64,000 nucleotides of DNA from the NCBI RefSeq assembly GCF_004331995.1, contig NZ_SJDT01000003.1, forward strand, positions 1 through 64,000. The letters are read 5' to 3'. This document shows, in pieces, positions 11,901 to 21,514 of the stretch. The notes beneath the pieces are model-generated. The model had not been told where the DNA came from. It worked only from the letters and a program-made list of their open reading frames with translations, and did no database searches. This DNA is from Arcanobacterium bovis (lineage in GTDB: Bacteria; Actinomycetota; Actinomycetes; Actinomycetales; Actinomycetaceae). Within the stretch, counting starts at the first letter, position 1. Every line of letters begins with the position of its first letter. Made by a program: the position numbers and the translations under genes.

Positions 11901-13505
11901 ACCAATTTTCGTCGTGAGTGAGGTGACGAGTTCTTCGCGAATCGCATCCAATGGCGGGTTCGTGACTTGCGCGAAGATTTGAGTAAAGTAATCGAAAATC
12001 AAACGAGGACGCTCTGACAACACAGCGATAGGAGTGTCGGTTCCCATTGATCCGATTGCTTCGGCACCTGTATTCGCCATCGGTGCAATAATTAAGCGCA
12101 GTTCTTCTTCGGTATAACCAAATACTTGCTGGCGGCGCGTCACTGACGAATGCGAATGCACAATATGTGCTCGAGTGGGCAGCTTATCTAATTCGATTTT
12201 GTTCTTATCGAGCCACTCACCATAGGGGTGTTCAGCTGCCAAAGAATTCTTCACTTCTTCATCCGAGAGCACCTTGTGCGAATCGAGATCCACCAAGAAC
12301 ATACGGCCTGGTTGCAGGCGACCTTTCTTGACAATCGTCGTCTGATCGATGTCGAGCACACCAGCTTCCGAAGCGAAAACCACTAAGCCTTCGTCAGTCA
12401 CCCAATAGCGCCCCGGACGCAAGCCGTTACGGTCGAGCGTGCCGCCAATGATCGATCCATCAGTGAAAGTGATAGACGCCGGACCGTCCCAAGGTTCCAT
12501 AATAAGTGAATGGTACTCATAGAAGTTCCGTCGCAAGGCATCCATATCTTGGTTGCCTTCCCATGCCTCAGGAACCATCATCATCACTGCGTGCGGAAGT
12601 GATCGACCGCCCAGATGCAGTAGCTCAAGTACTTCGTCAAAGGACGCCGAGTCTGATCCGTCTGGCGTGCAGATTGGGAAGAGCTTGTCCATATTGCCTG
12701 GGAATTTATCGGATGTGAGCATCGCTTCGCGGGCACGCATCCAATTTCGGTTGCCCATGACGGTATTAATTTCTCCGTTATGGGCGATCAAACGGAATGG
12801 ATGTGCAAGCTCCCAAGACGGGAAAGTATTGGTCGAAAAACGGGAGTGCACGAGCGCCAAGGCCGAAGCCATCTTCGGGTCATGTAGCTCTGGGAACACT
12901 TCTTCCAGTTGGCTTGTGGTGAGCATACCTTTGTAAACCAAAGTACGCGCCGACAGCGAAGCAAAATAAACATCCGTATCGTTTTGGATGCGCTTCCTGA
13001 GCACAAATGCGTATCGATCGAGGTCAATTTCGCTTTGACCAGCACGTCCAGTAACAAAAAGAAACTCAAAATGTGGCATTGCCTCAACTGAGATTGGCGA
13101 TAATGTGTCGGTTCGTACCTCAATATTGCGCCATCCAAGCAGCTCAAGGTCAGTTTCTTCAACAAGCTCTGCGATGTGCTGTTTAATTTCTGCACGCTCG
13201 CCGTCATCTGTTGGCAAGAATGCCATGCCGACGGCGTATTCCCCCTTTTCCGGTAGGCGGAAGTCCACAGTAGAACGGAAATATTCGTCCGGCACCTGAA
13301 TGAGGATACCCGCACCGTCACCTGCGGCTTCGTCTGCTCCGGTAGCACCGCGATGATCCAGATTTCGAAGCGCTTCCAGCGCCTTCTCGACGATATCGTG
13401 TCGAGGTTTTCCATCTAGGTGCGCAACAAAGGCTACGCCACAAGCATCATGTTCAAAATTCGGCTGATACAACCCCATTTGAGCACGGCGTTTGAATACG
13501 GACAT
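8985..13505 (-). CDS. gltB: Glutamate synthase (NADPH) large subunit
   Basis: Large subunit of GOGAT, which with glutamine synthetase assimilates ammonia. A short propeptide ends before Cys22 in HDACGVAF, the amidotransferase nucleophile that becomes the N-terminus after cleavage. The class II glutaminase domain takes the first ~430 residues, followed by the linker domain and the FMN-binding synthase barrel with [11 protein letters not shown]. The 3Fe-4S cysteines are in [15 protein letters not shown]-terminal beta-helix rich in glycine ([10 protein letters not shown]) ends the protein. At 1506 residues it is full length. AGGGGAGG-type purines precede the ATG. It is the first gene of gltBD and about 230 nt from pheT, which is transcribed toward it and ends in its own terminator. 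Confidence 0.98.
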   Translation of the reverse strand: MSVFKRRAQMGLYQPNFEHDACGVAFVAHLDGKPRHDIVEKALEALRNLDHRGATGADEAAGDGAGILIQVPDEYFRSTVDFRLPEKGEYAVGMAFLPTDDGERAEIKQHIAELVEETDLELLGWRNIEVRTDTLSPISVEAMPHFEFLFVTGRAGQSEIDLDRYAFVLRKRIQNDTDVYFASLSARTLVYKGMLTTSQLEEVFPELHDPKMASALALVHSRFSTNTFPSWELAHPFRLIAHNGEINTVMGNRNWMRAREAMLTSDKFPGNMDKLFPICTPDGSDSASFDEVLELLHLGGRSLPHAVMMMVPEAWEGNQDMDALRRNFYEYHSLIMEPWDGPASITFTDGSIIGGTLDRNGLRPGRYWVTDEGLVVFASEAGVLDIDQTTIVKKGRLQPGRMFLVDLDSHKVLSDEEVKNSLAAEHPYGEWLDKNKIELDKLPTRAHIVHSHSSVTRRQQVFGYTEEELRLIIAPMANTGAEAIGSMGTDTPIAVLSERPRLIFDYFTQIFAQVTNPPLDAIREELVTSLTTKIGSERNLLTPTPESARQIVMRNPILDSEQLAKIVRLREGNVVGFSSHVVKGVYRVAGGRRALEAKIDEICQEVSAAIRGGARVIVVSDRHSNAEFAPIPSLLLTSAIHHHLVREKTRTQVGLVVEAGDVREVHHIALLLAYGAAAVNPYLVFETAEDLARRELYVDVDPNKAIANIAKALSKGVLKIMSKMGVSTVASYTGAQLFEAIGLDSNFVDTYFTGTAARIGGVALDEIAKEVHMRHLVAYPADGIPLAHRDLRTGGEYQWRREGEHHLLDPETVFRLQQSTKSGDYEQFKRYTALVNSNSERVMTLRSMLKFKDVQPIDISEVEPVESIVKRFSTGAMSYGSISEEAHQTLAIAMNRLGGKSNTGEGGEDSERLHDPARRSAIKQVASGRFGVTSEYLTYADDIQIKMAQGAKPGEGGQLPGPKVYPWVAKTRHSTTGVGLISPPPHHDIYSIEDLKQLIHDLKSANPRARVHVKLVSEVGVGTIATGVSKAKADVVLISGRDGGTGAAPLTSVKHAGAPWELGLAETQQTLLLNGLRDRIVVQADGQMKTGRDVVIAALLGAEEYGFATAPLVVTGCVMMRVCHKDTCPVGIATQNPQLREKFTGDPQHVINFFTFIAQEVRELLASLGLRSIDEAVGRVDLLRTDAAVGHWKTQGIDLSAVLAGSDIPVDVARRCTSTQDHGLDEALDQKLIELARPALENGTRVRESVEVRNVNRTVGTQLGNAVTRATEGRGLPDGTIEFTMSGTGGQSFGAFLPRGVTLRLIGDSNDYVGKGLSGGRIIVTPPSGVRFDPRKEIIAGNVIGYGATSGEIFLRGTVGERFCVRNSGATAVVEGVGDHGCEYMTGGEVLVLGSVGRNFAAGMSGGVAWVLDLDAARVNTELVDVVDLEAVDIDRIRELLEQHSAQTGSDIAKELLGTTDAELAQRFKKISPRTYAKIMAAAQEAKERNLTERETTDLMMEVARG

Positions 13506-13678
13506 GTGCGGCCTCCCCTTACATTATTGGTTGGTCTTATAAGTCAAAAGTATTTGTTCACTAGATAACGTGGGAAAACGTCTCAAGATTTGGTCATTAA
13601 TTCGTAAAGAAAACACACTATTTTAACTGTGAGCAAATTCTGCATCTTAAAGATAGCCCAAATTGGATAGACACCAAA

Positions 13679-13714
13679 ATGGGTGGGAGCCGATCAATGT
13701 CAGCTCCCACCCAT
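13679..13714 (-). terminator. Terminator of the pheST operon
   Basis: A 12-bp perfect inverted repeat (13679-13690 with 13703-13714) with a 12-nt loop lies 17 nt after the pheT stop codon. On the minus strand the stem is followed by TTTGGTG. This fits an intrinsic terminator separating pheT from gltB. Confidence 0.75.
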
Positions 13715-13731
13715 CAAGGGTTCAAAGCAAA

Positions 13732-16344
13732 TTAGGCCCGAAGATCAGCGTCGAAGGTTTTCTTCAGTTGCTTCACGATCCGCTTGCGCAGCGCAGCAGT
13801 TTCTTCGGCAGTAAGCGTATGATCAAGGCCACGCAATCTCAGCGCGAAAGCCAATGATTTCTTACCATCACCGATCTGTTCCCCTCGATAGACGTCAAAG
13901 AGGCGCACGTCTTCAAGAATCTCGCCGCCCACGTTCCGTATTACTGCCTCAACTTCATACGAAGGCAAATCGGCATCTACCACTACCGCGATGTCTTCTT
14001 TTGCCATCGGGAAAGTAGATACTCCTGCTACCTGGATCGGCGAACTACCGCGGGCAGCGAATAGTTGATCGAGGTCGGCTTCGAAGGCAATTGAACGCTT
14101 CGGTAGCTCAAAGGTCTTGCATACCTGTGGAGCCAACTCACCCGCATATCCAATTACGTGCTCACCAACGCAAATTTGCGCACAACGACCTGGGTGGAAC
14201 GGAGCATACTGTTCTTGCTTAACGCGCATGTCCAAGCCAATAGTTCTACCGAGTGTTTTCACCGCTTCGATAGCATCGCGCCAATCCCAGGTGACACCAT
14301 CGAGATCAGCAGCGGCTTCAGCAGCCCGAGCCGTCGCCACACCTGCGATGTGTCGCGGTTGAGCCGGAATTGCCCGTTCCAAAGCGTCCAATTCCTCATT
14401 AGTGGGGCGGCGTCCCACACCAGGATTCTCAGCCGGAACAACGCCCTGCGGACGAGTCACAACACCGGTTTCGAACAATGCCACAGTGCTGTGCCCACGC
14501 GAGACGTTGAGTCGCGCCGTTTCCAACAGCGAGTCAAGAATCGACGTACGCATATACGGTGCGGACTCTTGGAGCGGATTTTGCAAGCGAATGGCGAGCC
14601 GGCGCGCGTCGTCGTCATCAATACCTTGGTGATCGAAAACTTGACCTGCAACGAAAGGATAGCTCAACACCTGCACCCAGCCTTGCTCAGCAAGCGCACG
14701 CGCTACGTCACGAGCCTGGCGCTGTTCGATGCTCAGCCCATGTCCAGCCGGTGCGTAAGGCACCACAGAAGCAATCTCATCGAATCCCACCAAGCGCGCA
14801 ATTTCCTCTACAAAATGTGCGCTGCCAATCAAATCTGGACGCCATGACGGCGCCGTGACCGAGAGTTCACGATTATCATCGCTAGCTGCGTCAGAAATCG
14901 AAGGAATTTCCTCAACCTCACAGCCAATCGCATGTAGCAAGGAAATCTGTTTTTCGGCGCTGAGCTCAAGGCCTGTGAGCCGGCGAGTTTCACCCGTATT
15001 AAATGCCAACGCAGGAGTCGCATCAACGTGATTTACTTCGAAATTGGCTTGATCAGCAGTACCACCGCCGTATTCTACCAGCAAATCCACTACTGCTTGA
15101 GCAGCAATAGGTGGCAGTTGTGGGTCAACACCACGTTCAAAACGCTTTGAAGCTTCCGACGGAAGCCGATGATTGCGTGCCATACGAGCCACAGACACCG
15201 AATCAAAATGCGCCGCTTCGATAAGAACATCAGTAGTTGCGTCCGAGATTTCAGTGCTCGCGCCGCCCATAGTGCCAGCGAGGCCAACAGCACGTTCACC
15301 ACGTCCGCCCTGAGAATCGGCGATCACCAAATCTTCGCCACCCAAAGTGCGCTCAACGTCGTCGAGTGTGCGTAAAGTTTCCCCAGCTTTCGCGCGGCGA
15401 ACAATCAGCGGTGCCACTGTTTTATTGAGATCGTAGGCGTGTAGCGGTTGCCCCAAATCGAGCATTACATAGTTTGTTGCGTCAACCACCAGCGAAATTG
15501 GACGCATTCCTGCTGCCTTGAGCCGGTCATGCATCCACTTTGGCGACTGCGCACAAGCATCAACGCCCCGAACAATGCGTGTCACAAACCGAGAACAGCC
15601 TGGCACACCGTGGATAGGAGCATCGTCAGCAATCTCAACTGCGAAACCTTCGTTATTTACTGCTGGCACATTCTTTGCAGCATTCGATTCATAGGCAGGA
15701 TCGGTAAACTTCGCACCCGTCGAATGGGAATACTCGCGTGCCACGCCACGCATCGAAAAGCAATAGCCACGATCTGGAGTGACGTTGATTTCCAAAACTT
15801 CCCCGGCAAGCCCGAGGAAACCGAGCACATCGTGCCCGATTGCTGGAATGCCACGTTCGCGCGCTTCGTCGTCATTATGGGCAAGCACGATAATTCCATC
15901 GTGATCGTCGCCCAAGCCGAGCTCGCGCTGCGAGCAGATCATACCGTCAGAAATGTGACCATACGTCTTTCGAGCTGCGATTTTGAAGTCGCCTGGTAGC
16001 ACAGCACCAGGCAGCGAGACTACGACGTAATCTCCCTCCACGAAGTTATGCGCACCGCAAATAATTCCGCGCGACGGCAGTTCAGAAGGCTCTTTCCCCT
16101 CACCAGGAGCGTCGTTATGTTCGCCGACGTCGACGCGACAGTAATTGATGAGCTTTCCGTTGGATTGCTCATTCTTTTCGAGCGTCAATACCTTGCCGAC
16201 GACGATCGGCCCAGTTACCTCCGAGCGGTGGATCGTCTCTTCTTCCAAACCGACTTTCACCAGCGCAGCAGCTAATTCTTCAGCACTGAGATCAGGTGAT
16301 ATGTCGACATGCTGACGCAGCCAATCAAGTGGAATACGTGGCAT
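13732..16344 (-). CDS. pheT: Phenylalanyl-tRNA synthetase beta subunit
   Basis: Beta chain of the heterotetrameric PheRS. Domains in order: an N-terminal coiled start (PRIPLDWLRQHVD), the EMAP/tRNA-binding domain beginning TGPIVVGKVLTLEKN near residue 45, the B3/4 editing domain, the B5 domain with RRLTGLELS, the catalytic-like core with KRFERGVDPQLPP, and a C-terminal ferredoxin-fold anticodon-binding domain (FDVYRGEQIGDGKKSLAFALR). Its 870 residues are slightly longer than most, as in other actinobacteria. Its ATG overlaps the pheS stop codon by one base (TGATG), so the pair is coupled. Confidence 0.97.
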   Translation of the reverse strand: MPRIPLDWLRQHVDISPDLSAEELAAALVKVGLEEETIHRSEVTGPIVVGKVLTLEKNEQSNGKLINYCRVDVGEHNDAPGEGKEPSELPSRGIICGAHNFVEGDYVVVSLPGAVLPGDFKIAARKTYGHISDGMICSQRELGLGDDHDGIIVLAHNDDEARERGIPAIGHDVLGFLGLAGEVLEINVTPDRGYCFSMRGVAREYSHSTGAKFTDPAYESNAAKNVPAVNNEGFAVEIADDAPIHGVPGCSRFVTRIVRGVDACAQSPKWMHDRLKAAGMRPISLVVDATNYVMLDLGQPLHAYDLNKTVAPLIVRRAKAGETLRTLDDVERTLGGEDLVIADSQGGRGERAVGLAGTMGGASTEISDATTDVLIEAAHFDSVSVARMARNHRLPSEASKRFERGVDPQLPPIAAQAVVDLLVEYGGGTADQANFEVNHVDATPALAFNTGETRRLTGLELSAEKQISLLHAIGCEVEEIPSISDAASDDNRELSVTAPSWRPDLIGSAHFVEEIARLVGFDEIASVVPYAPAGHGLSIEQRQARDVARALAEQGWVQVLSYPFVAGQVFDHQGIDDDDARRLAIRLQNPLQESAPYMRTSILDSLLETARLNVSRGHSTVALFETGVVTRPQGVVPAENPGVGRRPTNEELDALERAIPAQPRHIAGVATARAAEAAADLDGVTWDWRDAIEAVKTLGRTIGLDMRVKQEQYAPFHPGRCAQICVGEHVIGYAGELAPQVCKTFELPKRSIAFEADLDQLFAARGSSPIQVAGVSTFPMAKEDIAVVVDADLPSYEVEAVIRNVGGEILEDVRLFDVYRGEQIGDGKKSLAFALRLRGLDHTLTAEETAALRKRIVKQLKKTFDADLRA

Positions 16345-17435
16345 CAGTTTCCCCTTCCAGTGGTGCTGAATTGCAACGAGAACCGGATATCGCCCTCAAC
16401 CATATCGCGCATATCTGCGATGCCGTGGCGCAGCATGAGTGTACGTTCGATTCCCATGCCGAATGCAAAACCGGTGTATTCATCAGGGTCAATTCCCGCA
16501 TTGCGCAGAACTTCAGGATTTACCATCCCGCAGCCGCCCCATTCGATCCAGCCAGGTCCACCCTTTTTCAGTGGGAACCACAGATCCATTTCTGCTGACG
16601 GCTCGGTAAATGGGAAGAATGACGGGCGCAAGCGCGTCTTTGCTTCTGGGCCGAACATCGCTTTCGCAAAATGATCAAGGGTGCCTTTGAGGTGCTCCAT
16701 CGTGAGACCCTTATCAACGGCAAGACCTTCGATCTGGTGGAATACTGGCGTATGTGTAGCATCGAGCGCATCGGTGCGGTAAACCTTACCTGGGCAGGCA
16801 ATATACACAGGAGCACCACGCGAAAGTAAGGTGTGCGATTGAACCGGAGAAGTGTGCGTGCGCAAAACGAGTCCAGGTTGTGCCGAGATTTGTGGTTCAG
16901 AGCCTGATCCAGCACTTACCTTCTCCACTCCTGCCACATAGAACGTATCTTGCATTTGGCGCGCCGGGTGATCGGGGCCAAAATTGAGCGCATCGAAGTT
17001 AAACCATTCATGTTCGACTTCAGGGCCTTCAACCACATCCCAGCCCATGCCGATAAAGAAATCCGACACGTCCTCGAGGAGCACATTGAGCGGATGCCGG
17101 GCGCCAATTGGTGCTCTACGCGTTGGCACCGTTACATCAACCGTCTCTTCTGCGAGCATACGCGCCTCATTAAGGGCTTCGATTCGCTCAGTTGCTTGCG
17201 CAAGCGCCGCGGAAATCTCTTTGCGTGCTGCTCCCATCAACTTTCCCGCAGTGGGTTTGAGTTCCTTGTCCAAACCCTTGATCGCCATATTGGCAACCGT
17301 GATTGGGGCTGAATCCCCCATATGGCACAGACGTGCTTCCTTGAGTTCATCGAGAGTGCTAGCCGATTCGAACGCAGCACATGCCGAACGCACCGCCGCG
17401 GCAATTCCCGTTTCATCTAATGGACTGAGATCCAT
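16344..17435 (-). CDS. pheS: Phenylalanyl-tRNA synthetase alpha subunit
   Basis: Catalytic class II subunit of PheRS. An N-terminal coiled-coil (residues 1-90) is followed by motif 1 ([19 protein letters not shown]), motif 2 ([35 protein letters not shown] in part) and motif 3 at the end ([15 protein letters not shown]). Length 363 is normal. The ATG is preceded by GAAAGGTAA. A TAGAAT -10 candidate lies about 60-70 nt upstream. I found no Phe-rich leader peptide. Confidence 0.97.
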   Translation of the reverse strand: MDLSPLDETGIAAAVRSACAAFESASTLDELKEARLCHMGDSAPITVANMAIKGLDKELKPTAGKLMGAARKEISAALAQATERIEALNEARMLAEETVDVTVPTRRAPIGARHPLNVLLEDVSDFFIGMGWDVVEGPEVEHEWFNFDALNFGPDHPARQMQDTFYVAGVEKVSAGSGSEPQISAQPGLVLRTHTSPVQSHTLLSRGAPVYIACPGKVYRTDALDATHTPVFHQIEGLAVDKGLTMEHLKGTLDHFAKAMFGPEAKTRLRPSFFPFTEPSAEMDLWFPLKKGGPGWIEWGGCGMVNPEVLRNAGIDPDEYTGFAFGMGIERTLMLRHGIADMRDMVEGDIRFSLQFSTTGRGN

Positions 17436-17590
17436 GATTACCTTTCACATAAACGTGACATTTCGGAGTAATAAATTAATCCATACCTGAACTATTCTAC
17501 CGAGCGATCGCCAAACACGCGAAGTGCGTTCATTTCGTGATTGTTCTTTCCCTTTCTGATACACAGATGCACAGATACGCTACAAAACCG

Positions 17591-17603
17591 TACGATTAGA
17601 AAT
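17591..17603 (+). promoter_or_regulatory. Leaderless-type -10 element of the PfkB kinase gene
   Basis: TACGAT at 17591-17596 lies 7 nt before the ATG at 17604 and there is no purine-rich ribosome binding site. This geometry puts the transcription start at or next to the A of the ATG. Confidence 0.5.
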
Positions 17604-18455
17604 ATGAGCACTGCACTGTTTTGTGGACTAACCACCATCGACGTAACCCAGCACGTGACGGAAGTTCCACAAGCTAACCAAAAGATTGTTTCGCATCAGA
17701 CCCTGCTCGATGTGGGCGGACCAGCTGCAAATGCTGCTCGTACTGCCGCAGCTCTGGGCGTTCCTGCTCGTTTAGTGACGCTGCTGGGCGATACTCCCCT
17801 CGCGCGTCTCGCGCTCGAGAAGCTTTTCGCTGAGGGTATCGAGGTGATTGATCTCGCTGCAGACTCAGAGTTCCCGGTATCCACCGTTTTTGTGGACGAC
17901 GCCGGAATGCGCACCGTCGTCTCACGCAATAATCCGAACCGAAAATTCCGCAATCCAGACGTTTCGATCCTTGACGACGTCGCTATTCTCGAAATAGATG
18001 GACACCTGCCACAACTGCAAAAACTATTCGCTGAACGGTGTAAAGACGCAGGAATTCCAGTTATTTTTGACGGCGGTTCTTGGAAAGCTGGCACAGACGA
18101 ACTGCTACCGTTGTCCACGCATGTGATTATCTCTCAAGATTTCGTGCGTACAGATTCTACTGCCGAGCGCACATTCGATTATTTACGCGGCTTTGATTTC
18201 CAGCTTCTAGCGCAGTCGGCCGGCGAAGAACCAGTTCATGCGGTTGCTGGTCAGCAGGAAGTGAAGATCCAAGTGCCGCACGTGGCGGTGAAAGACACAC
18301 TCGGCGCGGGCGACGTTTTGCACGGATCTTTTACTGCCTTCCTGCCGCAGGCCTCAAATCCACTCACTGCGCTGCGAGAGGCCATTGCCTTCGCAAGCAA
18401 ATCGACGAAATATAGTGGCATTTTGGGCTGGCTAGAAGCCGATTCTGAGATCTGA
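17604..18455 (+). CDS. PfkB/ribokinase-family carbohydrate kinase
   Basis: A cytoplasmic ATP-dependent kinase of the ribokinase superfamily; the sugar or nucleoside substrate cannot be named from sequence. The N-terminal family motif appears as DVGGPAANAARTAAALG and the C-terminal signature with the catalytic Asp as DTLGAGDVLHGSF. The open frame extends 21 codons further upstream, but homology begins at MSTALFCGLTTID, so the ATG at 17604 is chosen, giving 283 residues. It stands alone on the plus strand, divergent from pheS and convergent with the RNA methyltransferase gene, with only about 50 nt to the latter. Confidence 0.88.
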   Translation: MSTALFCGLTTIDVTQHVTEVPQANQKIVSHQTLLDVGGPAANAARTAAALGVPARLVTLLGDTPLARLALEKLFAEGIEVIDLAADSEFPVSTVFVDDAGMRTVVSRNNPNRKFRNPDVSILDDVAILEIDGHLPQLQKLFAERCKDAGIPVIFDGGSWKAGTDELLPLSTHVIISQDFVRTDSTAERTFDYLRGFDFQLLAQSAGEEPVHAVAGQQEVKIQVPHVAVKDTLGAGDVLHGSFTAFLPQASNPLTALREAIAFASKSTKYSGILGWLEADSEI

Positions 18456-18481
18456 TTCGGAAATCTAAGTATTTTTTCCTG

Positions 18482-18520
18482 CTACCGATTCTGTCTACCG
18501 ACGCTGCCTACCGATTCTGC
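18482..18520. repeat. Three tandem 13-bp repeats across a gene end
   Basis: CTACCGATTCTGT (18482-18494), CTACCGACGCTGC (18495-18507) and CTACCGATTCTGC (18508-18520) lie head to tail. The last copy contains the stop codon and final codons of the RNA methyltransferase gene on the minus strand; the first two lie in the gap between two convergent genes. Confidence 0.75.
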
Positions 18521-19353
18521 GCCTGCGCAGAAGCATACACACACAGAGTGGTAGCCATAGCCACATTGAGCGACTCGGTGTGCCCCCACATCGGCACCGA
18601 CACGATGTAATCTGCCAATTCACGCTGCTCAGCCGTAAACCCGTGTGCCTCGTTACCAACGAGCCACAAAGTTTTTGCACGCAAATCGAGCCCCTCTATC
18701 ACGCGACCTTCAAAATGAGCCCGCGATGCGGCGTCGGCTAGATCGTTGAGGTTATATTGCCCGCCGCCGTCGGCGAGTAGCACCGTGAAACCATGAGCAC
18801 GAGCACGCGACACAACGTCGGCAAGGTGTTCATCTTCAATAATGGGAAGGTGGAACACAGAGCCCACTGACGAGCGAATCACCTTGGGATTCATGGCATC
18901 TACCGAACCGCTACCGAGGATGACGGCGTTCGCTCCCGCTGCGTCGGCAGAACGAATAATCGTTCCCACATTGCCCGGATCGGCACCGCTCACTGCCATC
19001 ACGGCAAGACGCGAAGAAGCAAGTACATCGTCGAAATTCGGTTCGTCTGCAATATTGATGACGGCGAGCACTCCCTGAGCGTCAGAGCTCAGCCTGTTGC
19101 ACAGCTCGTCGGTAAGTATATGCGTATATGGATCATGTTGATTAAGCAGCCGGTCAATATCGGGATGCGCGTTTAGTGCAGTTTCCGTTGCATAGACGTC
19201 CCTGATGAGCTCCGGTGAGAATTGCAATAACTCACGCACAGCTTGCGGACCTTCAACCACAGCTTGCCAATATCGATAACGGTTAGAACGACGAAACAGC
19301 CCAAGAACTTTCTTGAGCTGTCCCGTCATTTCGTCTGTATATTTACGAGGCAT
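18508..19353 (-). CDS. TrmH/SpoU-family RNA 2'-O-methyltransferase
   Basis: An S-adenosylmethionine-dependent ribose methyltransferase acting on rRNA or tRNA; the exact nucleotide cannot be told. The N-terminal substrate-binding domain is followed by the SPOUT knot: motif 1 in GADPGNVGTIIRSADAAGA, motif 2 in LWLVGNEAHG and motif 3 in SLNVAMATT near the end. Length 281 fits the TsnR-like group commonly found beside pheS in actinobacteria. Its start overlaps the end of the cupin gene by 11 nt. The C-terminal codons lie within a 13-bp tandem repeat. Confidence 0.92.
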   Translation of the reverse strand: MPRKYTDEMTGQLKKVLGLFRRSNRYRYWQAVVEGPQAVRELLQFSPELIRDVYATETALNAHPDIDRLLNQHDPYTHILTDELCNRLSSDAQGVLAVINIADEPNFDDVLASSRLAVMAVSGADPGNVGTIIRSADAAGANAVILGSGSVDAMNPKVIRSSVGSVFHLPIIEDEHLADVVSRARAHGFTVLLADGGGQYNLNDLADAASRAHFEGRVIEGLDLRAKTLWLVGNEAHGFTAEQRELADYIVSVPMWGHTESLNVAMATTLCVYASAQAQNR

Positions 19354-19915
19354 GTGCAGCTTTGAATTGTGCCAACGTCGGAGCGTTGAGATCCTTCTCA
19401 GAAATCTGTGAGCGATCGTTTACATCAATCGGCACTGGCCACTCGATACCGAGTTCAGGATCGAGCGGTGTGAGCGCAGATCCTGGCATGCCTGGCTTCC
19501 ACTCTTTGTCGAAGAAGTAGATGTATTCCGAGTCAGCAGTCTCACCGGCTGCTTGGAAACCGTTACACACTCCGTTTGGAACGAGCACCATCACGCCCGG
19601 CTTAATCTGTACGGTTTCAACTGCGCCAAAAGTAGGCGAATCTGGACGAATATCAACATACGCTCCAAAGACTTCGCCGGAAGCCACCGTAACGAGCTTG
19701 GTCATTGCTTCGGCGTGGAGACCACGCACTGCACCACGATGAGTCAATGTGTTATTGCACTGCTCAAACGAGGAGACGATGCCGTTTTCTTTCAGCCACG
19801 AAAAACGGAATAGCTCGCGGATTGTGCCGCGCTCGTCCGTGATTTGCTTCGGTGTGATGATCTTTAGACCATCAATCTTGCTGTCTTTGATGCTGGCATC
19901 AATAATCTCAACCAC
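19343..19915 (-). CDS. RmlC-like dTDP-sugar epimerase (cupin)
   Basis: A small cupin related to dTDP-4-dehydrorhamnose 3,5-epimerase. Landmarks are ITDERGTIRELF near residue 25, RGAVRGLH near 60 containing the family's catalytic histidine, KLVTVASGEVFGAYVDIRPDSPTFG, and VLVPNGVCNGFQ, which matches the PPGFAHGF segment of RmlC. A tyrosine pair follows (YIYFF). No other dTDP-rhamnose gene is in the window, so the pathway is unknown. Start: a GTG after AAGGAG at correct spacing. It overlaps the downstream RNA methyltransferase gene by 11 nt. A sugar-ketoisomerase role is an alternative. Confidence 0.78.
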   Translation of the reverse strand: MVEIIDASIKDSKIDGLKIITPKQITDERGTIRELFRFSWLKENGIVSSFEQCNNTLTHRGAVRGLHAEAMTKLVTVASGEVFGAYVDIRPDSPTFGAVETVQIKPGVMVLVPNGVCNGFQAAGETADSEYIYFFDKEWKPGMPGSALTPLDPELGIEWPVPIDVNDRSQISEKDLNAPTLAQFKAAHAS

Positions 19916-20053
19916 GTTTTCTCCTTGAGTCTCGTTGTTCGCCTACAATTCTCGCACATCTAGCGGTGAGTTCCCAATGGCACACACGCGCCGTTTCAAA
20001 GGCACGCGCTCAGCTCACCGCCGGTGTACGCTCAACGTTATGCATGTACACGC

Positions 20054-21346
20054 TCAGCGTTCGCGATATTTTTTCTCGATTTCCGCAGTGATTGCTCCGG
20101 CTTTGATGAGATCACGAAGCATATAAGCCGAGGGTTTCGGTTTGCGTTCAAGATTAGTGCGATCAAGATAGACGACGCCGAAACGCGGTTCCATTCCGTC
20201 CGACCACTCCCAGTTATCTACGAAACACCAGTGATAGTAGCGTTCAATTGGCAAATCGCTTGCCACAATTTCTTTCAAATGATCGAGGATGAAGGAGCAC
20301 CGGAACTTTTCTAGACGGGAGGAATCGCCGTTGTCTGCCGTGCCATTCTCGGTGATCCAAATGGGAAGGCGGTAGCGCTGATAAAGCTCACGCGCTGCGA
20401 TCACTACCCCTTGTGGGTATATTTCCCATCCTAGATCAGTTGTGGGGACGTCGGGGAATACGCCGTCGTCAAGTCCGCTAACGGCCGTACGGGAATAGTA
20501 GTTGATCCCAATGACGTCGCAGTAGCGGCCAAGCTTCACTCCCACTGGTTTGCCTAAAAATCGGCCAAATTTTCCGCTGAAAAAAGCTTCTTCAATTTCG
20601 CGATGGAACAGTTGCTCATTCACCCGCGTAAAAATTCGATGCAAAGGATTCTTCGGATTGAGCGGTGCGAAAACACGGCGATGGTGAGCAAAACCTACCC
20701 GTGCAACGCGTTCCCCGGCGTCGATCCGTTCGTGAATCAGCTGATATGCCTGAATGTGGGCAACCGCGAGATTGCGCAGTGTGGAGCGTAAATTCTTCCA
20801 ACTCTTACCGTTAACGATCGGGCCATAATCGAATAAATACGCTTGGGTAGCGTACACATTTGGCTCGTTAATAGTGATCCAATCGCTTACCACAGGTCCG
20901 AGGTATTCGAGCACGCGCTCAACAAACTCGATGAAATAACGGATATTTTCCTGCTTGTTAAAGGCGCCAAGTTCCTCGAACCACAATGGGTGTCCAAAAT
21001 GGTGGAGTGTTACCAATGGATGAATGCCTTTGGCAATGAGGTCGTCAATTTCTTCCCGATAACGTGCCAATGCGGCGGCGTCGAACACCCTAAACTCGGG
21101 CTCAATGCGTGCCCAATCCACGCCAATACGTGCGGTTTGGAAGTTGAGATCAGCCATAAGCTGGTTATCTTCGCGCCATCTGTTCCAATGGTCTGTGGTG
21201 GGATTTGGGCTGGTGCCGTCGGCTACCTTGCCTGGTGTTTCAGCCCAAACATGCCATGTTGAACGCGGCAAAGAGCCTTCAATTTGCAATGCAGCGGAAC
21301 CAGTACCGATCATCAGTTTTCCAAGTGGATACGTGTGTTTTCCCAC
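20054..21346 (-). CDS. Beta-glucosidase, glycoside hydrolase family 1
   Basis: A cytoplasmic retaining beta-glycosidase (no signal peptide seen). The acid/base Glu is E161 in TINEPNV and the nucleophile is E333 in WITENGTAD, both in GH1 context. HHFGHPLWF near 115 is another sugar-binding landmark. Length 430 is slightly short of the ~450-470 usual for the family but complete at both ends. The true sugar, probably a plant or host beta-glucoside or galactoside, is not readable. The GTG start follows GAGGAAATATC. No PTS or transporter gene is adjacent. Confidence 0.92.
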   Translation of the reverse strand: MGKHTYPLGKLMIGTGSAALQIEGSLPRSTWHVWAETPGKVADGTSPNPTTDHWNRWREDNQLMADLNFQTARIGVDWARIEPEFRVFDAAALARYREEIDDLIAKGIHPLVTLHHFGHPLWFEELGAFNKQENIRYFIEFVERVLEYLGPVVSDWITINEPNVYATQAYLFDYGPIVNGKSWKNLRSTLRNLAVAHIQAYQLIHERIDAGERVARVGFAHHRRVFAPLNPKNPLHRIFTRVNEQLFHREIEEAFFSGKFGRFLGKPVGVKLGRYCDVIGINYYSRTAVSGLDDGVFPDVPTTDLGWEIYPQGVVIAARELYQRYRLPIWITENGTADNGDSSRLEKFRCSFILDHLKEIVASDLPIERYYHWCFVDNWEWSDGMEPRFGVVYLDRTNLERKPKPSAYMLRDLIKAGAITAEIEKKYRER

Positions 21347-21514
21347 GATATTTCCTCACCTATAATTCACCTAAAAGCGCGCCTTTGCGCATGTGCCATG
21401 TTCCAATGAACTTCGTTATATTGTAGCAGCTCCGAAGACGTACCGCTCGATTTTCATGGTGCATTTCGTGCGTATATGTGCACTCGCTATCGTAGATCGT
21501 TGGCCTTCGCTTTC

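Noticed and set aside
17436-17560. Phe-rich leader peptide before pheS
   Set aside because: Short frames here contain no run of Phe codons; the longest ATG frame stops after two codons.
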